Shown here piece after piece: positions 58,497-64,000 of a stretch of DNA of 64,000 bases. This DNA comes from Synechococcus sp. MVIR-18-1. GTDB taxonomy: Bacteria; Cyanobacteriota; Cyanobacteriia; PCC-6307; Cyanobiaceae. The notes under the pieces were generated by a model. The model ran no database searches. It was not told the DNA's origin and saw only the letters and a list, made by a program, of their open reading frames with translations. Position numbers and translations under genes: made by a program. How positions within the stretch are numbered: position 1 is the stretch's first letter; each line of letters begins with the position of its first letter. The stretch lies in contig NZ_CP047942.1 in NCBI RefSeq assembly GCF_014279835.1, positions 868,001 through 932,000 on the forward strand, read 5' to 3'.

Positions 58497-59576
58497 ATGA
58501 CTACCACCATCCAGCAGCGCTCCGGCGCTAACGGCTGGCAGCAGTTCTGTGAGTGGGTCACCTCCACCAACAACCGTCTTTATGTCGGTTGGTTCGGTGT
58601 GTTGATGATCCCCACACTGCTTGCCGCTACCACTTGCTTCATCGTTGCTTTTATCGCCGCTCCTCCGGTTGATATCGACGGCATCCGCGAGCCTGTTGCA
58701 GGTTCACTGATGTATGGCAACAACATCATCTCTGGTGCTGTTGTTCCTTCCAGCAACGCCATTGGCTTGCACTTCTACCCAATCTGGGAAGCTGCCTCAC
58801 TCGACGAGTGGCTCTACAACGGCGGTCCTTTCCAACTGGTTGTCTTCCACTTCCTGATCGGCATCTACGCCTATATGGGACGTGAGTGGGAACTTTCCTA
58901 CCGCTTGGGCATGCGCCCTTGGATCTGTGTTGCATACAGCGCACCTGTTGCTGCTGCATCTGCAGTGTTCCTGGTCTACCCCTTCGGTCAGGGTTCTTTC
59001 TCTGACGCCATGCCTTTGGGCATCTCTGGAACCTTCAACTACATGTTGGTCTTCCAGGCTGAGCACAACATCCTGATGCACCCCTTCCACATGCTTGGAG
59101 TGGCTGGTGTCTTCGGTGGTTCACTGTTCTCCGCCATGCACGGTTCATTGGTGACCTCATCCTTGGTTCGTGAAACAACCGAGACCGAGTCCCAGAACTA
59201 CGGCTATAAGTTCGGCCAAGAAGAAGAGACGTACAACATCGTGGCTGCTCACGGCTACTTCGGTCGCCTGATCTTCCAATACGCCTCGTTCAACAACAGC
59301 CGTAGCCTTCACTTCTTCCTTGCAGCCTGGCCTGTGGTCGGCATCTGGTTCACCGCCCTTGGCGTGTCAACCATGGCCTTCAACTTGAACGGCTTCAACT
59401 TCAACCAGTCAATCCTTGATGGTCAGGGCCGCGTCCTGAACACCTGGGCCGACGTTCTTAACAGAGCTGGACTTGGTATGGAAGTGATGCACGAGCGCAA
59501 CGCTCATAACTTCCCCCTCGACCTGGCAGCTGCTGAGTCCACACCTGTGGCACTTCAAGCACCTGCAATCGGTTGA
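58497..59576 (+). CDS. psbA: Photosystem II D1 protein, Glu130 form
   Basis: D1 binds the reaction-centre pigments, the secondary quinone and the Mn cluster. The 359-residue protein has Tyr161 ([10 protein letters not shown]), Asp170, His190 and His198 (special pair chlorophyll). Residue 130 is Glu ([13 protein letters not shown]), the form linked with high-light D1 in cyanobacteria; the alternative carries Gln. The C-terminal extension follows LDLA (after Ala344) and is removed by CtpA. Confidence 0.98.
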   Translation: MTTTIQQRSGANGWQQFCEWVTSTNNRLYVGWFGVLMIPTLLAATTCFIVAFIAAPPVDIDGIREPVAGSLMYGNNIISGAVVPSSNAIGLHFYPIWEAASLDEWLYNGGPFQLVVFHFLIGIYAYMGREWELSYRLGMRPWICVAYSAPVAAASAVFLVYPFGQGSFSDAMPLGISGTFNYMLVFQAEHNILMHPFHMLGVAGVFGGSLFSAMHGSLVTSSLVRETTETESQNYGYKFGQEEETYNIVAAHGYFGRLIFQYASFNNSRSLHFFLAAWPVVGIWFTALGVSTMAFNLNGFNFNQSILDGQGRVLNTWADVLNRAGLGMEVMHERNAHNFPLDLAAAESTPVALQAPAIG

Positions 59577-59615
59577 TCTGGAACCCCTTCAAAGTTCAGA
59601 TCAACTGAACTAGAA

Positions 59616-59645
59616 AGCCCCCTCCTCACAGAGGGGGCTTTTTTG
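59616..59645 (+). terminator. Terminator of psbA
   Basis: GCCCCCTC/GAGGGGGC stem with a 6-base loop and T-run, 40 bases after the stop. Confidence 0.95.
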
Positions 59646-59837
59646 TGCCTTCCTTTCTTCCTCAACAACACAGAAAAAGCGATCACAATTCACAAGCAAT
59701 CCTTCGATCCTTATCCAATAAGGATCCCTTCACATGTCACCCATTCCAGTTGAAAAAAACTAATGGAAAAAACTGACTAGCACGATGACAAAACCGGCCT
59801 TCTCAACTATATTTCGAAAAGTAACGGAGATTTATTG

Positions 59838-60023
59838 ATGGGCGAATATGTCGTCTCTGAAAGCATCAACTTTCCGTTCCAACTTGTTATTAGCATCGTT
59901 GGAAGCATTTTGATTGGGGCGTATGCGCTCAGCAGCCAACCCAACGAAAACTCAGATGATGATGATTTCGGCAATGGCGATGGGGGCATGATGCAGCCGG
60001 TGGCCGCCACCGGAGCCATCTAA
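59838..60023 (+). CDS. 61-residue single-helix membrane protein
   Basis: From the ATG at 59838: MGEYVVSESINFPFQ, a helix LVISIVGSILIGAYALS, then an acidic tail SDDDDFGNGDGG. A TTG three bases earlier is an alternative. It has a GGAGA ribosome-binding site and its own terminator, and lies right after psbA. Unknown function. Confidence 0.7.
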   Translation: MGEYVVSESINFPFQLVISIVGSILIGAYALSSQPNENSDDDDFGNGDGGMMQPVAATGAI

Positions 60024-60061
60024 GCCCCAAATCAAACGACTTGCCTTCAAAAGCAGGAATT

Positions 60062-60087
60062 AACACTGCCGTCGGGTGGTGTTTTTT
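60062..60087 (+). terminator. Terminator
   Basis: AACACTGCC pairs with GGGTGGTGTT (two G-U pairs), followed by T-run, 40 bases after the membrane protein stop. Its T-run runs into the array linker TTATTGCCTTCTGTCATGG. Confidence 0.75.
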
Positions 60088-60414
60088 ATTGCCTTCTGTC
60101 ATGGATCAATCCATCTGGTCTAGCTAATGCCTCATCGGCAACACCATTCTGTGCTTTATGACCTGAGCGGACATGAGCAACTTGGTTTGACTGAGCAAGA
60201 AGTTGTTTGTTGTGTCAACGCAACATCCCTTCGAAGAAGCCACTCCCTCACTGAGTGGCTTTTTTGATGCCTTCTGTCATGGGTCATTCCAACTGTTCAT
60301 CTAACGCCTCATCAGCAACACCTTTAAGTCAAATGAGCCTGGTCGGACTGTGCTTTATGGCTTGAGCGGACACGAGCAACTTGGTTTGAATTGGAAGGTA
60401 AATGTCATCGAGAG

Positions 60415-60522
60415 ATGTCCATGCCACCTGGTGACCCGATTCCACTTTCCGTATGGCTGGCCTGCCTCTCGATTGGAGTGGGGCTGGGCGGAACGTTAAT
60501 GCAATTCTTGATGACGGGTTAA
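60415..60522 (+). CDS. 35-residue single-helix protein
   Basis: MSMPPGDPIPLSVWLACLSI continues GVGLGGTLMQFLMTG. One membrane helix; codon use looks core-like. It sits inside the repeat array. Too short to assign. Confidence 0.5.
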   Translation: MSMPPGDPIPLSVWLACLSIGVGLGGTLMQFLMTG

Positions 60523-60686
60523 GCGCTGGCTGTACACAGCTAAAACAAAATAGTAACCAAATCTTTTCAAAGAACTTTGCGTTCTTGGCAGCGAAGACTC
60601 GATATCAGTAGTAGTCGTTTCATTGAGCCAGTTTGCCTTGTAAGTTTTACTTAAATGATCTTCAATTTAATTAACTAAGCAACCAG

Positions 60687-60710
60687 CTAACTAACTAACT
60701 AACTAACTAA
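60687..60710. repeat. (CTAA)6 tetranucleotide tract
   Basis: Six perfect CTAA copies. With a 4-base period it gives stop codons in all reading frames on both strands. Confidence 0.9.
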
Positions 60711-60940
60711 TTCATGACTCATCAGCAACACCTTCTAGTCAAATCAGCTTGGCCTGACTGTGCTTTATGTCTTGAGCGGACACGAGCAACTTGGTTTGAC
60801 TTATAGGGCAGATGTAGGGGATGCCTATCGAGGAGACACAGCAGATTTCTTCCTTCCCATCCAACTGACTATTGGATGACGACTCAAACACTTGCAGTGA
60901 GCCGCTTCTGTCCAGGGGGTGGCTTTTTTTATGCCTTCTT

Positions 60941-61212
60941 TTATGGGAGTACGTGAGTGACTGCATCACCGTTTACCCAGGTGATCTCCCCGCTATCAAC
61001 GTTGGCTACCTGAAACATGGTGTCACCCTTGGGTCTCTCGCTCCGCCTTCACACCAGATGACCTGCCCCATGAACCAGTCGCCGTTGCTCTTCTGAGCCA
61101 CCTGCTGTTGAGCTTGGACAATCACGAGGTTGCCTGGACTCACTGACAGGAAGGCAGGTGGTGGAGTGTTGGCCAGTGGTGAGGGTGCTGACGTTGGATG
61201 ATCTGTGCTCAT
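60941..61212 (-). pseudogene. DUF3104 gene with a frameshift
   Basis: The minus strand starts MSTDHPTSAPSPLANT and reads FLSVSPGNLVIVQAQQQ, GDWFMGQVIWCEGGARDPRV. Then a one-base loss near 61022 shifts the frame; the other frame continues NTMFQVANVDSGEITWVNG and ends THVLP. The 53.7-kb copy has the missing base. Without repair the product is 68 residues instead of about 90. Confidence 0.8.
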
Positions 61213-61396
61213 GCTTCGACTGCTCAGTACACCTGTTCTACTCCTTAGCTTGTCTTGTTCTTTCGCAGGATCACGACAACAGCACCACCAGCTTTTTCAA
61301 GGCAGCTCTCATTCGCTGAACCTAAGAAGATTGTGCTGATTCGCGAGCTTTGTATTGGAGTTTGAGCAAATATCTGCAGTGCGGATTACTCTTTTC
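61213..61396. other. Intergenic gap
   Basis: Nothing is recognised. Confidence 0.35.
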
Positions 61397-61861
61397 TCAA
61401 GTTTCTTGTTTTGCCTCGCATCCAATTGATTTGCATACAGCAGCTTTAAACTGGTAAAACTGATTAATGATCAGGGCCTCTTCAATGTCGTCATCAGGAA
61501 TTAAGGGAATGGGAAGAAGGATGAGAAGAGGTACAGGTCTGGAAAAGTCTTCGCTGCCACATAAATACGTCTTTACGCCCAACAAAAGCTTGGAAATCCT
61601 TTTGATGACAACTTCGCAGCTGTTTTGGTCTTCGAATAAGATCTGCGCTTTGAACTGAATGTCAATCTCGCAATCGTTAGTATCGCTTACGTGATTTGAG
61701 TTTCTCCATACTCCTTCAATCATCCACCACATTCCTCCGTTATGAACCCAAACTGTTGCCAATTCTGGAGGGTTTGCTTTGAAGATATTGAGTTGACAAT
61801 TAAAGCCTTTGTCTTTGAGGATCTTGCAAATTCTTCTGCTTGTAAGCTCGGTTGCTTGCAC
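61397..61861 (-). CDS. Unrecognised protein, paralogue of the gene at 27.4 kb
   Basis: The 154-residue protein (GTG start) reads MQATELTSRRICKILKDKG, then FNCQLNIFK, WWMIEGVW, and later LLPIPLIPDDDIEEALII. It matches the 27.4-kb protein in N-terminus, Trp segment and the PLxxDDD motif. No known family. A fold with mixed beta strands is suggested. Confidence 0.65.
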   Translation of the reverse strand: MQATELTSRRICKILKDKGFNCQLNIFKANPPELATVWVHNGGMWWMIEGVWRNSNHVSDTNDCEIDIQFKAQILFEDQNSCEVVIKRISKLLLGVKTYLCGSEDFSRPVPLLILLPIPLIPDDDIEEALIINQFYQFKAAVCKSIGCEAKQET

Positions 61862-62038
61862 GGGATTGATCGCAGATGTGCTCGTATTATCATCATCCTT
61901 TGCGCAGTTACTGCAGCTTGCAGATGAGGCATGAGCGCGTTCATTTCATACTAAGTAACTGTAAGTATTGTCTGCCTGTATTACGCGTTAAGAGGCGGTA
62001 GAAGGGAGAAGGCCAAGTAAAGACTTCTCCTAGCTAGA

Positions 62039-62329
62039 TCAGGGGGTTTTAATGCCGCTGATTTTGGCTATCTGTTGGATTGTCTTAGAGGAAAAGCAAG
62101 TTAAGTTCATCAGTGTCTCAGTACACATGTTCTGCTTTATTGCCTTCGATGAGAGATATCTCTTGGTGGTGGGGTGGAGATAACCCGGTGGTAACGCAGG
62201 TCCATAGATGCCCCGATGGGTTTCTACAAGGGAGCCACAGGTGCGGCAGTTCCATGTCTTCGCAGATGGAGCCCACTTGCTGTTGTGCGGCTGAATGGTT
62301 CCGCAATGGATGACGGTGAACTCGGGCAT
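62039..62329 (-). CDS. 96-residue protein, coupled to integrase remnant
   Basis: The start ATG overlaps the integrase stop (TGATG). The protein has one CxxC pair (WNCRTCGSLVE) in a possible zinc-ribbon half, a Pro/Tyr-rich middle and a Lys-rich helix. Unknown. Co-translated with the integrase frame. Confidence 0.5.
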   Translation of the reverse strand: MPEFTVIHCGTIQPHNSKWAPSAKTWNCRTCGSLVETHRGIYGPALPPGYLHPTTKRYLSSKAIKQNMCTETLMNLTCFSSKTIQQIAKISGIKTP

Positions 62330-63560
62330 CAGTTCTTACCTCCCATCCATTCATCGAGCTGAGACCATATTGGCGTGATTGCTGTCTTGAATCTGTCGAC
62401 GCCATAGCCATCTCCATAGGTGCTCTTCATGCCGTCAAGAGCATGCCCCACAAAGGCCTCCAGGACGTCCTCAGAGCCGCCTAAATCTCTATTAATACGT
62501 ATTAGTCCATGACGGAAGCTATGGCTGCTGACGTCCTTGTTAACCCGCTGTAGCTTCCTGTTAATGATGGTATTAGAGGGCCAGTGGAAGTCGAAGTCTT
62601 TTAGCTCTTCACATAACCAAACCGGCAGAGGAATGACTCGATTGGACTGCTTATTCTTTGTAGCCTTCTGTGCCTTGAACTCGTGCTTGATTGTGAAAGT
62701 ACAAGCATCAAGATCAAAGTCTTTTGCATCACGTCGTTTGATCTCACTGATACGTGTTCCGGTGTAAGCCTGGATCAAGATTGCCAGCCTCTGATTATTT
62801 GCAATGGTTGCCAGTAATGCAGTCAATCCTTTGTAATCAGGCTCAATTGCGGTGTAGATATGCTTTACCTCGCTGGTGCTGAAGTCAACTCGCGTGAATG
62901 GGTTTGTCTCCAGGTCATGCAGCAGGCCGCTCTTGATGCTGACGTTGATGAGAGATCGAAGAGTCGCGCAGTTGATCTCGATGCTTCGCGGGCTTAACCC
63001 TTCAGAGGCCATTGCCTGCATCCACGCCCTGATGGTGACCGGTGAAGCTTCAGACAAGGAGAAAGGACCCGCTGGATAGCGAACTTCTGATTTGAATACC
63101 AACCATCGGAGAAGTCCTCACCCGTCTTGCGCTTCTTGACCGCCACCGCCTCGTTCACCAGGTCACGCCAATCCAGACGCTTGATCTGGTCGTCGTTGGC
63201 TATCTCACCCCAAGTAATCGTCTTGGCCGTTGCGTTGTCGAAATCATTAAACCCGTCTGGGTTCGTTGGAATCGTCCACTCGGTGCCTTCTGTGTCCGCT
63301 GCCTATCTGCTCTGTCCTCCCGTGGTTGCTGCCTGCTGAAGCTCAGCTATGGCCTGTGCTGCTCTCTTGGTGGCTTGAACCTGATCCCTGGTCTCAAGGC
63401 TCTTGGCCGTCCGCTTGCCATCGATCCACAGCACTACCTGGTAGATGCCGCTGGCCTTCCTCTGGATTGTCCTCTATGGCCTTGCCATTGTCGCAGTTCT
63501 CGATCAGTGTTCTGCACCAATGCCGCAGTATGACTGGACTTTGCTGGTGCTGACTGCAGT
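62329..63560 (-). pseudogene. Tyrosine integrase, frameshifted
   Basis: The 257-codon open part (62329-63102) holds the catalytic half: Arg in YTGTRISEIKRRD, HSFRHG with HxxR, and the Tyr in MKSTYGDGYG. Upstream (63060-63560) the expected N-terminal half continues in a different frame: LDWRDLVNEAVAVKKRKTGE, KTITWGEIANDD, ALIYQVVLWIDGKRTAK-like segments with a TAG between GGQSR and AADTEG. The frame change is near 63070. The N-terminal start itself has not been found. A probably inactive integrase next to prs. Confidence 0.72.
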
Positions 63561-63565
63561 ATTAC

Positions 63566-64000
63566 TTAGCGGAACATCGAGCTGACAGAACTTTCCTCAT
63601 GGATGCGCCAGATCGCTTCGCCGAGCATGTTGGCGACAGACAGCACATGCAGCTGGGGAAAGGTGTGATTGGATGCGATTGGAATGCTGTTGGTGACCAC
63701 GACCTGTTCGAACAGTCCATCAACAGACAATCGCTCGATCGCTGGTGGAGAGAAAACGGGATGGGTGGCACAAGCAATGACACCAGTAGCGCCTTGCTCT
63801 CTCAGCAACTTGGCACCAGAGCAGATCGTGCCTCCGGTATCGATCATGTCGTCGATCAGGATCGCCGTGCGACCGCTCACATCGCCAATCACGGTGAGGC
63901 TTTCAGCCATGTTGTGACCAGTTCGGCGCTTATCGATGATGGCGAGAGGCGCACCGTTCATTTGTTTAGCAAAGGCCCTGGCTCGGGCCACACCACCCAC
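63566..64000 (-). CDS. prs: Ribose-phosphate pyrophosphokinase, C-terminal part
   Basis: The C-terminal 144 residues of PRPP synthase are visible; the gene continues past the right edge. The PRPP-binding loop is ILIDDMIDTGGTICSGA, and DKRRTGHNMAE and ACATHPVFSPPAIERL are conserved. Prs feeds purine, pyrimidine, His and Trp synthesis. Core-like GC and codon use. Confidence 0.95.
   Translation of the reverse strand: MGGVARARAFAKQMNGAPLAIIDKRRTGHNMAESLTVIGDVSGRTAILIDDMIDTGGTICSGAKLLREQGATGVIACATHPVFSPPAIERLSVDGLFEQVVVTNSIPIASNHTFPQLHVLSVANMLGEAIWRIHEESSVSSMFR

Larger units (their letters stand above)
60129..60940. repeat. Array of long repeat units (block 2, three units)
   Basis: Units start at about 60129, 60306 and 60715 and carry the same core as block 1 (TGTGCTTTATG, GAGCGGACA, GAGCAACTTGGTTTGA). 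Unit 1 ends in the perfect hairpin GCCACTC/GAGTGGC plus T-run near 60237-60265. Unit 3 (about 60760-60935) matches unit 2 of block 1 over GGATGCCTATCGAGGAGACA, a CATCCAA/TTGGATG hairpin, and the AGCCGC/GTGGCT terminator. A small gene and a (CTAA)6 tract split units 2 and 3. Confidence 0.7.

Noticed and set aside
58726-59090. Minus-strand frames inside psbA
   Set aside because: Shadows of a strongly biased gene; no independent support.
53104-60940. CRISPR array
   Set aside because: Units are about 170-250 bases and diverged, with terminator-like ends and no short identical repeats with unique spacers; no cas genes are nearby.

Overview
The window is a piece of chromosome from a marine unicellular cyanobacterium, most likely a phycobilisome-bearing Synechococcus of the picocyanobacterial group (inference from gene content: sasA with a KaiB-like sensor domain, petH with a CpcD-type N-terminal domain, a phycobilisome linker, several hli-type genes, psbA, psbY, DUF3104-type proteins). 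Two kinds of DNA alternate. The core blocks (about 1-23.9 kb, 28.3-42.2 kb, psbA at 58.5 kb and prs at the right edge) are GC-richer, densely packed and carry housekeeping genes. The accessory blocks (about 23.9-28.2 kb and 42.2-63.5 kb) are AT-rich, sparsely coding, full of very short genes, duplicated segments, pseudogenes and integrase remains.

Left core block: IMP dehydrogenase-like gene (cut by the window edge), CAAD membrane protein, gyrA-crtL pair, a large autotransporter, GH57 branching enzyme, leuA with a sugar-ABC permease, a Nif11-like small protein, petF ferredoxin, several conserved hypotheticals, an MTH1187-type thiamine-binding protein, a secreted HExxH protein, a RluA pseudouridine synthase, a PgpH-type HD phosphohydrolase, folD, crtE, a DUF212 (PAP2-like) membrane protein and a RecD/PIF1-like helicase. 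Second core block: histidine phosphatase, acylphosphatase, cobB, opcA, zwf and petH all on the minus strand (oxidative pentose phosphate and NADPH supply), then a START-like protein, tRNA-Glu, sasA, a possible bilin-lyase-like protein, a secreted protein, pepN and a GHL10 hydrolase.

The 42-63.5 kb block looks like a light-harvesting accessory island. It holds a Pcb/IsiA chlorophyll-binding protein beside a Lys/Ala/Ser/Pro-rich membrane-tethered protein, two hli genes (one with an ATT where the start codon should be), psbY, a phycobilisome linker with a C-terminal membrane helix (CpcL/CpcG2-like), and psbA encoding a D1 with Glu130. Many one- or two-helix small membrane proteins lie between them. 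The block also carries two segmental duplications: the region upstream of hli (with a conserved long hairpin) at 46.3-47.1 and 52.4-53.05 kb, and a repeat array ending in a decayed DUF3104 gene at 53.1-53.9 and 60.1-61.2 kb. Two integrase remnants (57.0 and 62.3-63.5 kb) point to integration events.

Most notable for follow-up: the hairpin/array repeats as candidate small RNA families, the CpcL-like linker, an unrecognised two-member protein family (27.4 and 61.4 kb), an NblA-like small protein at 25.95 kb, and a set of short genes below usual annotation cut-offs. All calls come from reading the sequence; no database search was possible.
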